Origin: CAVUAN01 sp963739435
Lineage (GTDB): Bacteria > Acidobacteriota > Thermoanaerobaculia > UBA5066 > Gp7-AA6
DNA length: 64,000 nt
Assembly (NCBI GenBank): GCA_963739435.1
Contig: CAVUAN010000009.1
Location: forward strand, 124,001-188,000
Direction: 5' to 3'
The notes under the pieces are model-generated. The model ran no database searches. It was not told the origin of the DNA and saw only the letters and a program-made list of their open reading frames with translations. Shown in pieces: positions 27,686-36,206 of the stretch. The translations under genes and the position numbers were made by a program. The stretch's first letter is position 1, and each line of letters opens with the position of its first letter.

Positions 27686-28945
27686 GTGCGGGGCATCAAG
27701 CTCGGCCTCGAGGCGATCGACGCGGTCTGCGCCCGCCTGGGCCGGCCCGAGCGCGTTGTCCCCTGCGTGCTCATCGGGGGCACCAATGGAAAGGGCTCGA
27801 CGGCCGCGACCCTCGCTTCGATCGCCTCCGCCGCGGGCCTGACGGTCGGGCTCTACACCTCTCCACACCTGATCGACGTGACCGAACGTCTTCGCGTCGG
27901 CAGCTGGGACGTCGGGGCGGAGGAGCTCGACCAGGCGCTCGCGGAGGTCTTTGCAGCCGCCGATCGAGCCCCCCAGCTCTCCCTGACGTACTTCGAATCG
28001 TTGACCGCGGCGGCCTTCGTTCTCTTTGCCGAGCAACGGCTCGATCTCGCGGTCTACGAAGTGGGCCTCGGCGGCCGGCTCGACGCCACGAACCTGGCGC
28101 CGGCAGATGTCTCCGTCGTGACCTCCATCGACCTCGACCACATGGCGGACCTCGGCTCGACGCGCAAGTCGATCGCCAGGGAAAAGGCGGGCATCTTCCG
28201 CAGCGGACGGCCGGCGCTCGGCCTCGCCGCGGATTCGGGCGCCCGGCTGGTCCTGGCCGAAGAAGCAGAGGCCGCGGGCGCCCTCTGGCACGACGCCTCC
28301 CGGGAGCTCCGGCTCTCGGGGATCGAAACAGGGTTGGAAGGGACGCGGTTCCGCCTGGAGACGCCGGTTGGCGCCTATGCGCTCGAGACACCGCTGCCCG
28401 GCGAGTACCAGGCCTGGAACACGGCCCTGGCCGTGCGCGCGGCGGAGCTCCTGCCCAGCAGCATCGCCCCTGTCACGGCGGCGGCGTGCGTTGCAGGCGT
28501 GCGTTCGGTCCGGTGGCCCGGACGCCTGGAGCGCTTCGTGGTCGCCGGCCGCACCGTTCTTCTCGACGGCTGCCACAACCCGGAAGGCGCGGACGCGCTC
28601 TCGCGCTTCCTGGAAGAGACAGGTCTCTCGGGGGAGATAGACCTCGTCTTTGCCGCGATGGCCGACAAGGACGTCGAGGGAATGGCGGCCCGGCTGTTCC
28701 CGTGCGCTGGCCGCGTGCTCATCGTGCCGACCGGTTCGTCGCGGGGTGCGGATCCGGCCGAGCTGGCCCAACGCGTCGCGGGCCTGTCCCTGCCGTCAAC
28801 ACCGTTCCCGAGCCTCGAAGCCGCTCTCCGCGACCTCCTCGCCCGCGCCGACACCCAACCTATAATCGTCTCGGGCTCGCTGTATCTCGTCGGCGAGGCG
28901 CGCCGTTTGCTCCTCTCCGGAAAGCTCGAGACGACAATCTCGTGA
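27686..28945 (+). CDS. folC: Folylpolyglutamate/dihydrofolate synthase
   Basis: Mur-ligase-family enzyme adding glutamate to folates, about 419 residues. It has the P-loop IGGTNGKGSTAATLASI, the folate-site loop YTSPHLIDVTERLRV and the metal/nucleotide block YEVGLGGRLDATN, then LLDGCHNPEGA in the C-terminal domain. The GTG at 27686 is the only standard start near the family N-terminus. Family-like sequence (LPALERLEGLDVRGIKLG) continues about 14 codons upstream with no standard start codon, so the true start may be upstream and non-standard, or altered by a base error. The end overlaps dgt (GTGA). Confidence 0.92.
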   Translation: MRGIKLGLEAIDAVCARLGRPERVVPCVLIGGTNGKGSTAATLASIASAAGLTVGLYTSPHLIDVTERLRVGSWDVGAEELDQALAEVFAAADRAPQLSLTYFESLTAAAFVLFAEQRLDLAVYEVGLGGRLDATNLAPADVSVVTSIDLDHMADLGSTRKSIAREKAGIFRSGRPALGLAADSGARLVLAEEAEAAGALWHDASRELRLSGIETGLEGTRFRLETPVGAYALETPLPGEYQAWNTALAVRAAELLPSSIAPVTAAACVAGVRSVRWPGRLERFVVAGRTVLLDGCHNPEGADALSRFLEETGLSGEIDLVFAAMADKDVEGMAARLFPCAGRVLIVPTGSSRGADPAELAQRVAGLSLPSTPFPSLEAALRDLLARADTQPIIVSGSLYLVGEARRLLLSGKLETTIS

Positions 28946-30216
28946 CAACCGTTTCCACCCGGTTCACCCGGGAGCACTTCGAGCGGCTCGAAGAAGAGCG
29001 CCTCGCTCCCGGCGCGGCCCGCAGCGGCCGCGCCCGGCGGCCCCTGGGCCCGATCGCAGCGGCCCCGGGCGACGCGCGCACCAACTTCGTGCACGACCGC
29101 GACCGCATCATCCATTCCCGCGCCTTCCGCCGTTTGAAGCACAAGACGCAGGTCTTCATCCCATTCGAGGGCGACCATTTCCGCACGCGCCTGACGCATT
29201 CGATCGAGGTGTCGCAGATCGCTCGCAGCGCCGCCCGCTCTCTCGGGCTCAACGAGGACCTCGCCGAGGCGATCGCCCTCGGGCACGACCTCGGCCACAC
29301 GCCCTTCGGGCACTCCGGTGAAAAGGTCCTGGACCGCCTGCTGCGCGCCAGTCACCCGGAAGCGGGCGGCTTCAAGCACAACTACCAGTCCGTGCGCGTC
29401 GTCGACCGGCTCGAGAGGCGCTACGACGAGCCGGGCCTGAACCTGACGCACGACGTCCGCGAGGGGATTCTCAAGCACACGGCCTGGAAGGAATCTTTCC
29501 CGTTTCCGCTGGAGTCGCGCGAGGGGCTCCGGTTCCAGTCGGGGGGCTCGCTCGAGGCGCAGCTCGTCAACTGGTCCGACGAGATCGCCCAGCAGACGCA
29601 CGACCTCGAAGACGGCCTGTCGCTGGCGGAGGAAGACGCCATCGAGGCCCTCGAGATCGCGAAGGCGGCCCGGCAGGCCCGTGGTTTCGGGCGCGACCCC
29701 GATACGCGCCGGGCCTCCTTGATCCGCGGCATCCTCGGCATCCTGACGGGCGACCTGATCGAGGCCTCCCACGCGCGGATCGAGCGCTTCCTCGAGGAGA
29801 AGGGGATCGCGACGGCCGATGCCTTCGACGCCTGGCGCGACCGGCTGCCCGACAACCTGGTGGGGTTCTCGGAGGACGGGATGCGCCTGTACCGGGAGCT
29901 CAAGGAATTCGTCTACCGCCACGTGATCCACTCCTTCACCGTCTCGCGCCACGACGGGCACGCTCGGCGCGTCATCGGGGGTCTCTATGCGGCCTACGCG
30001 GAAAACGCCCGCCTCCTGCCCGATTCGGTCCTCTCCGTGCTGGCGAAGGACCTGGGCGTGCGGAACCTGCGCGAGGTTCCCCTCGCGGCCGTGGAGCGCG
30101 AGATCGCCGAGCAATACCGGTCGCGCCCCGAATTCTACCGGGCGATCGCCGACCACGTGGCGGGGATGACGGACTCGTATGCCGACGCCGAATACCGGGA
30201 GTTGGTGATTGGATGA
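28942..30216 (+). CDS. dgt: dGTPase-like HD-domain triphosphohydrolase
   Basis: A 424-residue cytoplasmic HD phosphohydrolase of the deoxyguanosinetriphosphate triphosphohydrolase family, which helps to balance dNTP pools. The HD metal site is complete: FRTRLTHSIEVSQIARS, then ALGHDLGHTPFGHSGE. The N-terminal DRDRIIHSRAFRRLKHKTQVF block is typical. The GTG start at 28942 overlaps the folC stop. A heptamer repeat (30229-30256) separates it from glyA. Confidence 0.88.
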   Translation: MTTVSTRFTREHFERLEEERLAPGAARSGRARRPLGPIAAAPGDARTNFVHDRDRIIHSRAFRRLKHKTQVFIPFEGDHFRTRLTHSIEVSQIARSAARSLGLNEDLAEAIALGHDLGHTPFGHSGEKVLDRLLRASHPEAGGFKHNYQSVRVVDRLERRYDEPGLNLTHDVREGILKHTAWKESFPFPLESREGLRFQSGGSLEAQLVNWSDEIAQQTHDLEDGLSLAEEDAIEALEIAKAARQARGFGRDPDTRRASLIRGILGILTGDLIEASHARIERFLEEKGIATADAFDAWRDRLPDNLVGFSEDGMRLYRELKEFVYRHVIHSFTVSRHDGHARRVIGGLYAAYAENARLLPDSVLSVLAKDLGVRNLREVPLAAVEREIAEQYRSRPEFYRAIADHVAGMTDSYADAEYRELVIG

Positions 30217-30228
30217 GAGAACTGGGAA

Positions 30229-30256
30229 GTCCAAAGTCCAAAGTCCAAAGTCCAAA
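30229..30256 (+). repeat. Heptanucleotide tandem repeat (GTCCAAA)4 before glyA
   Basis: Four perfect units in the 49-base dgt-glyA gap, directly before the GGGGACGAG ribosome-binding region of glyA. No inverted arm is present here. Confidence 0.95.
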
Positions 30257-30265
30257 GGGGACGAG

Positions 30266-31537
30266 ATGAAAGGCACGACTCTAGCTGGGGTCCTCGCGTT
30301 TCTCGATCGCGACCTGTCGGCTGTCGACCCCGACGTCGCGAAGTGGATTGAGGCTGAAGTGCGGCGGCAGAACGAGGGCCTCGAGCTGATCGCGTCCGAG
30401 AACTGGGTCTCGCGCGCGGTGCGCGAGGCGCAGGGCTCGGTGCTGACGAACAAGTACGCCGAGGGCTACCCGGGCAAGCGTTACTACGGCGGCTGCGAGT
30501 TCGTGGACAAGATCGAGCAGCTCGCGATCGACCGCGCAAAGGCGCTCTTCCATTCCGACCACGCCAACGTGCAGCCGCACTCGGGCTCGCAGGCGAACAT
30601 GGCCGTCTACCTGACGGCCTTGAAACCCGGCGACACGATCCTGGGCATGAATCTCTCCCACGGCGGACATCTCACCCATGGCCACCCGCTGTCCTTCTCG
30701 GGCAAGGAGTACAAGGTCGTGGCCTATGGCGTGAGGCGCGAGGACGAGCGGATCGACTACGAGGCCCTGGCGGAGCTCGCCCGCGAGCACAAGCCGAAGA
30801 TGATCATCGCGGGGGCCTCGGCGTATGCGCGGGAGATCGACTTCGAAAAGTTCGGCAAGGTGGCCGTCGAGGTCGGCGCCGACCTGATGTGCGACATCGC
30901 TCACATCGCGGGGCTCGTCATCGCCGGCCTGCATCCGTCGCCCGTTCCGCATGCCCCGTACGTCACGACGACGACTCACAAGACGCTGCGCGGGCCCCGC
31001 GGCGGCCTCGTGCTCTGCCGCGCCGACAAGGCCAAGGATCTCGACCGCAACGTCTTTCCGGGCGTGCAAGGCGGGCCCCTCGAGCACGTCATCGCCGCCA
31101 AGGCCGTGGCCCTGGCCGAAGCCGGCACGCCGGAGTTCATCGAGTACCAGAAGCGGACCGTGGAGAACGCGAAGGCGCTGGCTTCGGCCCTCTCGAGGCG
31201 AGGCTTCCGGCTCGTCTCGGGCGGCACGGACAACCACGTGATGATGGTGGATGTGGGCGCTCGGGACATCTCCGGCAAGGACGCCGAGAAGGCTCTCGAG
31301 AAAGTCGCGATCACCGTCAACAAGAACACGATCCCCTTCGACACGCGCCCTCCCATGGTCGCTTCGGGCATTCGGATCGGGACGCCCGCCGTGACGACGC
31401 GGGGCATGGGGGTCGCGGAGATGGAAGTCATCGGCGAGGCGATCGCGCGTACGCTCGAGGCCCGCGAGGACGCGGCTGTGCAGGAGTCCGTTCGGCGCAC
31501 GGTCTCCGAGCTGTGCGCGGGCTTCCCGCTCGTTTGA
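30266..31537 (+). CDS. glyA: Serine hydroxymethyltransferase
   Basis: A 423-residue PLP enzyme converting serine and tetrahydrofolate to glycine and methylene-tetrahydrofolate. The PLP lysine is Lys239 in TTTTHKTLRGPRGG. Other family blocks are LELIASENWVS, NKYAEGYPGKRYYGG and QPHSGSQAN. The length is usual. The ATG at 30266 is chosen because the upstream in-frame ATG or GTG positions fall in repeat DNA. Its stop overlaps the TTG of the next gene. It fits functionally with folC just upstream, both in one-carbon metabolism. Confidence 0.96.
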   Translation: MKGTTLAGVLAFLDRDLSAVDPDVAKWIEAEVRRQNEGLELIASENWVSRAVREAQGSVLTNKYAEGYPGKRYYGGCEFVDKIEQLAIDRAKALFHSDHANVQPHSGSQANMAVYLTALKPGDTILGMNLSHGGHLTHGHPLSFSGKEYKVVAYGVRREDERIDYEALAELAREHKPKMIIAGASAYAREIDFEKFGKVAVEVGADLMCDIAHIAGLVIAGLHPSPVPHAPYVTTTTHKTLRGPRGGLVLCRADKAKDLDRNVFPGVQGGPLEHVIAAKAVALAEAGTPEFIEYQKRTVENAKALASALSRRGFRLVSGGTDNHVMMVDVGARDISGKDAEKALEKVAITVNKNTIPFDTRPPMVASGIRIGTPAVTTRGMGVAEMEVIGEAIARTLEAREDAAVQESVRRTVSELCAGFPLV

Positions 31538-31959
31538 CCTCCCGCAAAGCGGCCGCCCTGGCGGCAGCCGCGTTTCTCGCCGCGCTTCTCTGCGCGCAGA
31601 TCTCCCCGCGCGAGATGTCCCGCCGGCTCGTCCTGGTCCGGAGCCACGCGAGCCAGGAGCTGGCCGTGCGGCGCCTCTCCGGCACGGCGGCCGCGTTCGA
31701 TCGCGGCTTCTTCATCTTCCTCGAGGCCGCGCGGCGGCGGCTGCCGCCGACTGCCGCCGGCGTCGCGATTCTCGGCGCGCCCCCGACGGACCAGGTGCTC
31801 TACCTCGCGAGCTACCAGCTCGCTCCGCGGCCCGTCCTGATCGCCCCGGCGGCCCTGCCCCCGCGCTGGGCCGCGGCCGTCTATGGCCCCGAGAGGCCGG
31901 CCGGCTTCCGGGTCCTCGCCGATCTGCCGGGCGGCGCGCTTCTGGAGCCCGAGCCGTGA
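31534..31959 (+). CDS. Membrane-anchored protein of unknown function
   Basis: 141 residues. One N-terminal helix (AAALAAAAFLAALLC) probably anchors it with the rest outside. The C-terminal part carries SHASQELAVRRLSGTAAAF, GVAILGAPPTDQVLYLASYQ and a short basic stretch. I recognise no family. The TTG at 31534 overlaps the glyA stop (TTGA) and the end overlaps the next gene (GTGA), so it is probably translated with the following membrane protein, as an accessory to it. Confidence 0.55.
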   Translation: MTSRKAAALAAAAFLAALLCAQISPREMSRRLVLVRSHASQELAVRRLSGTAAAFDRGFFIFLEAARRRLPPTAAGVAILGAPPTDQVLYLASYQLAPRPVLIAPAALPPRWAAAVYGPERPAGFRVLADLPGGALLEPEP

Positions 31960-33289
31960 TGGCGTTTCTGCTCTCGCTGGCGGCCGTCAAGGCGGTCCTG
32001 TTCCTCGCCATGGTCGCGGGATGGTTCGGCTGCCGCGCCCTCTTTCCAGCCGGCCGACAATTCCTCGCCGAGCGAATCGGCTGGAGCTTCGCCCTCGGCT
32101 GCGCTCTGCTCGCGGCAGTTCCGCTCGTCGTCTTCCTCCTCGGCGGAAGCCCCGGTTGGATTCCGTTTCTTCTAGGTGGGGCCGTAATCGCCGCCGCGGC
32201 TCGCTTCCTCCCTCTCCCCCCGGGAGAGGGGAGGGGTGAGGGGAAAACCGAAGCCCACCCTCTTCAACGAACGCCGACGTGGGTCCTCTTGTCGCTCCTC
32301 GCCCTCCTGCTGCTTGGAATCGTTGTCTTCAACATCCGCGCCTTAACGGAGCCCATGTGGTCGAACGACTTCCTCGCCATCTGGGGCTTCAAGGGCAAGA
32401 CCATCTTCCTTTCGCGATCCCTTCCGTCTCGCCTCTACGACTGGCCTCCGATCCGTTTCTCGCATCCCGAGTACCCTCTCGGCCTGCCGCTGCTCTTTGC
32501 CGGGGTGTCCTTCCTGACCGGAAACTGGGACGACCACGCACTGGCGGTCGTCTTCTCGTTTGTCCAGCTCGCCACGCTGTGCGTGCTGGGAGGCTGGCTC
32601 CGCCGCCGGGGCGCTTCGACTGCCCTCGCGCTCTCTGCGGCCGCTCTCGCGCTCTCTTCGCACCGCTCTACTCGGCGTTCCTGACGGGCCTGGCGGAGAT
32701 CCCTCTGGCCTTCGGCCTGCTCCTCTTCGGCACGGCCTTCGCCGACGCTCTCGAGGAGCAGACACGGGCTCCCTCCGGCGCCTCGCGTTCGCGTCGCTCT
32801 GGATCGCCTCGGTCAAGAACGAGGGGCTGTACCTCGCCGCCGTGGCCTTCGCGATCGCGCTGCTTGTCGGGCGGATCCCGCCGGCTCAAGGTCGGGCTGG
32901 CGGCCCTCGTGCCCGCGCTCGGCGTCTACGGCCTGCACCTGGCGTGGCGCGGCCGCGTCCCCCTCTCGGACTTCGATTTCGCTCTCTTCTCGCCGGCGCG
33001 CGTGTCGGAAGCGCTCGCGTCGGCTGTCCGCGTCCCCGGTCTCACCGGCTGGCTCGGCCTCGCCGCCGTGGCCGTCCTGATCGCCGCCGGAGCCCGGAAT
33101 CCTGCCGGCGAGAGGTTGCTGCTTCTTACCGCGGCCGCCCTGGCCGCCTACGTCCTGCTGCCCGTCTTCGCCGTCCGCGGACCCGCCTGGCTCATCGACA
33201 CGACCCTGCTCCGCACCGCGTCCGCGCTGGCCCCTCTCGTGGCTGCCGCAGTGGCTGCGCGTCTCACCCCGGTCTGGCGATCGGCTTGA
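31956..33289 (+). CDS. Polytopic membrane protein, glycosyltransferase-like (frameshifted)
   Basis: About 444 residues in four frame segments. Many helices are visible (MMAFLLSLAAVKAVLFLAMVAGW; TWVLLSLLALLLLGIVVFN; LVGRIP then LKVGLAALVPALGVYGLHL). The loop EPMWSNDFLAIWGFKGKTIF followed by HPEYPLGLPLLFAGVSFL resembles GT-C enzymes (GT39/ArnT-like), which use lipid-linked sugars. Breaks lie near 32.65, 32.76 and 32.87 kb. A palindromic repeat at 32208-32244 is inserted in frame and adds LPLPPGEGRGEG. It overlaps the upstream gene by four bases and the converging GT2 gene by 26 bases. The GT-C assignment is moderate. Confidence 0.55.
32208..32244. repeat. CTCTCCC/GGGAGAGG palindrome inside a coding region
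   Basis: CCTCCCTCTCCC and GGGAGAGGGGAGGGGTGAGG form one hairpin that matches the left half of the copies at 12124 and 51499. It keeps the reading frame and adds a hydrophilic loop to a membrane protein. Confidence 0.85.
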
Positions 33290-34015
33290 CCGCCTCGTGC
33301 CGGTGCATCCAGCGGATCCGAAGCACGTCGAAGAGCGTCTTCGGCGTGTCGCGCCAGACGGAGACTTTGGACTCGGGGGAGTTGAACCAGAGGACGGGGA
33401 CTTCGGCGATCGGCGAGGCCCTTGCGGCGGGCGAGGTAGAGGACCTCGACGTCCCAGGCGAAGCGGTCGATGCGCGCTTGCGCGAAGAGCTCGCGCGCGG
33501 CGCCGCCGCGGAAGAGCTTGAAGCCGCACTGGGTGTCGCTGATGCCGGGCACGGCGAAGAGCTGGATGATCTTGTTGCCGGCCTTGCCGAGCAGCACCCG
33601 GTAGAAGGGCTGGCGCTTGCGCACAAGGTCGGAGTCGATGGCCCGCGAGCCGATCGAGACGGGATGGGTCGGTGAGCTTCTCCGCGAGCTTCGTCCACTC
33701 CGCAAGAGGCGTCGAGAGGTCCGCGTCCGAGACGAGGACCGGGTCGCCCGAGGAGGCGAGCACTCCCTTCCGGATCGCGGCGCCCTTCCCCTGATTTCGG
33801 GCGTGGACGAGAAGCGTCAGCGGCATCCCGGCGGCCTCGGCCGCCCGCCGTGCGGTGTCTCTTGTCCCGTCGGTCGAGCCGTCGTCGACCAGGATGATCT
33901 CCCAGTCGAGGCCGCCCGGCCGGCCCGCGCGCCAGGCCGCGACGTCGCGCACGCACCGTTCGATGCGGTTGACCTCGTTGTAGGCCGGAATGACGAGCGA
34001 GGCTGTCAGGCTCAC
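33264..34015 (-). CDS. Glycosyltransferase family 2, dolichyl/undecaprenyl-phosphate glucosyltransferase-like (frameshifted)
   Basis: About 249 residues after removing two single-base insertions (near 33.67 and 33.42 kb). The GT-A core is clear: SLVIPAYNEVNRIERCV, IILVDDGSTDGTRD, the catalytic metal site VSDADLSTPLAEW, then PGISDTQCGFKLF and DRFAWDVEVLYLARRKG. This is the ALG5/DPM-like group that places a sugar on a polyprenyl phosphate. The product could feed the GT-C-like protein next door. The GTG start at 34015 overlaps the nadE stop (GTGA). The repaired length is a multiple of three. Confidence 0.8.
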
Positions 34016-35669
34016 ACCCGGAACTTCTGGGCGATCGGGTACCGCCTGCCCTCGCCGAAGGACCTTGCGGTGATCTTCGGTCCCGGCGCGGCCTGGCGGC
34101 GCTTGTACTCGTTGCCGTCGATCCGGCGCGCGATGTCCCGGGCGAGCAGCCAGGGACGTCTTCGCGCGGCGCGCGGCTCTGGCGGGCGGCAGAGACTGGT
34201 CGACGAGGGCCTCGATCAAGGGGTCGAGCACGGCGTACTCGGGCAGCGAGTCCGTGTCCTTCTGGTTCGGCTTCAGCTCCGCCGACGGCGGCTTCGTGAG
34301 CGAGGCCTCCGGGATCACCGCCCGGTCGCGGTTGATGTCCCTCGCGAGTCTGTAGACGAGCATCTTCGGGATGTCCGAGATGAGGGCGTAACCGCCGGCC
34401 ATGTCGCCGTAGAGGGTGCAGTACCCGACGGCCAGCTCCGACTTGTTGCCGGTCGAGAGCACGAGGTGGCCGAAGGCGTTCGAGAGGGCCATCAGGATGG
34501 CGCCGCGGATGCGGGCCTGGATGTTCTCCTCGGCGGCCTCCCGCCCTTTGCCGAGCTCGCCGCCGAGCGTCTGGCGGTAGGCCTCGAAGATCTGGCCGAT
34601 CGGGATGACCCGGCACGGGATGCCGAGATTCCTGGCGAGCTCCTGGGCGTCCGTGACGCTCCCGGGCGAGGAGTAGGGCCCGGGCATGGCGACGCCCGTG
34701 ACGCGCCCGGGGCCGAGGGCCTCGACCGCGAGCGCGGCCGTGACCGCGGAGTCGATCCCGCCCGAGAGGCCGAGCACGGCGCTCGCAAATCCGCACTTGC
34801 CGGCGTAGTCCTTGAGAGCCAGGACGAGCGCGCGGCGCACCTCGGCGACCGGCGGGAGGTCGCGGTGGATCGGGTCCGCGCCCGCCCGGCATCTCGATCG
34901 ACCACAGGTCTTCCTCGAACGCCGCGCCGCGGCCGACGAGCCGGCCGCGCTCGTCGAAGGCGGAGGATTGCCCGTCGAAGACGAGGCTGTCGTTGCCGCC
35001 GACGAGGTTGCAGTCCAGGAGCGGCACGCCCGTGCGCCGGACGACGGCGCTCATCATGCGCTGGCGGAGCTGTGTCTTGCCGAGCGTGTACGGTGAGGCC
35101 GAGATGTTGACGTGGAGGTCGAGCTTCAGCGGCCGGATTTCGGCGACGGGATCGGCCGCGTAGAGCGGGCGCTTCCAGAACGTCTTGTCGTTCCAGATGT
35201 CCTCGCAGATCGTGACGCCCACGCGCCGGCCGGAAACCTTGAGCACGAGGGGGCGCTTGCCCGGCTCGACATATCGCCCCTCGTCGAAGACGTCATACGT
35301 CGGAAGCAGGCGCTTGTGGTACACGCCGGCGATGCGCCCGCCGCGCGCGGCGACGGCGGCGTTGAAGACGCGTCGGCCGCTGCGGCCGGGATTCGGGAGC
35401 ACCGCGCCGAAGACCCAGGTTGCGGCGCCGGAGGCCCGCGCGATCCGGCGCGCGGCGCGCTGCGACTCGTCGACGAACGAACGGCGCTCGACCAGGTCGC
35501 GGGGCGGGTATCCGCAGGCGGCCAGCTCGGGAAAGAGCACCAGTCCGGCCCCGGCCGCCTCGGCGCGCCGCCCGAAGTCGAGGATCTTCGCGGCGTTGCC
35601 TTCGAAGTCGCCGACCGTCGTGTCGATCTGGGCGACGGCGACGGTCAGCGGCTGCTTCGACGGACTCAT
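34012..35669 (-). CDS. nadE: Glutamine-dependent NAD+ synthetase (frameshifted)
   Basis: About 551 residues after removing two single-base insertions (near 34.88 and 34.17 kb). The N-terminal nitrilase-type glutaminase domain has VAVAQIDTTVGDFEGN, FPELAACGYPPRDL, then VYHKRLLPTYDVFDEGRY and CEDIWND with the Glu-Lys-Cys triad. The C-terminal synthetase domain has LGLSGGIDSAVTAALAVEAL, STGNKSELAVGY and the closing EGRRYPIAQKFRV. It makes NAD+ from deamido-NAD+. The ATG start overlaps the RDD gene stop (ATGA). Confidence 0.88.
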
Positions 35670-36206
35670 TCGTCTTCCTCGAGCGGCCGGCCCGACAGCC
35701 TGTCGGCCGGAGTCGGGGCGCCGGCATCGCGCTTCGTCAGCAGCAGCGGGATGCCGAGAGCGGCCGCCGCGAGAACGGTGCCGAGGAAACGGCGCGCCGC
35801 CTGGCCGGCGGTCGGACGGTAGCCCGCTTCGTCGGCGCGGACCGAGAGGCCGGCCAGCGCCATGCCCGGAGTCCGACCGAAGAGGAAGAGCGCCACGACC
35901 GTCGCCACGAACGAGAGCGTCACGCCGAAAGCCGCCGCCCACAGGAGGCCGGCGGGTGTGGGCCAGCGTCCCGCGCAGCACGGCGGCACCGACGATCGGC
36001 AGCGAGACGCCGAGCACGACGGCGGCGAAGATCGGCGGCGGCCGCCATCGCCCGGAGCGAAAGGGCCGCGGCGGGATCGGCCGTCCGCGCGCGGTCGCAG
36101 TGCGGCCAGCCGGCTCCGGGGGGTCCGGCACGGGGCCGGGATCGAAGGAGAACTCGGCGAGGGGCTCCCGGCCTTCCGGCGGGCCGGGCGCGCCCGAGGG
36201 TCTCAC
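35666..36206 (-). CDS. RDD family membrane protein (one frameshift)
   Basis: About 179 residues after one extra base (near 35.96 kb) is removed. Residues 1-50 are a proline-rich cytoplasmic tail (VRPSGAPGPPEGREPLAEFS). Helices follow: PIFAAVVLGVSLPIVGAAVL, GLLWAAAFGVTLSFVATVVALFLFG and FLGTVLAAAALGIPLLL. The RDD-type blocks GRTPGMALAGLSVRADE and AARRFLG are present. RDD proteins are small and mostly uncharacterised; some move ions. GTG 36206 overlaps the upstream TPR stop (GTGA). Confidence 0.7.

Noticed and set aside
28486..28941. An N-terminal extension of dgt over folC
   Set aside because: The extra residues are a shadow of folC; the GTG at 28942 overlaps the folC stop and begins the conserved protein.
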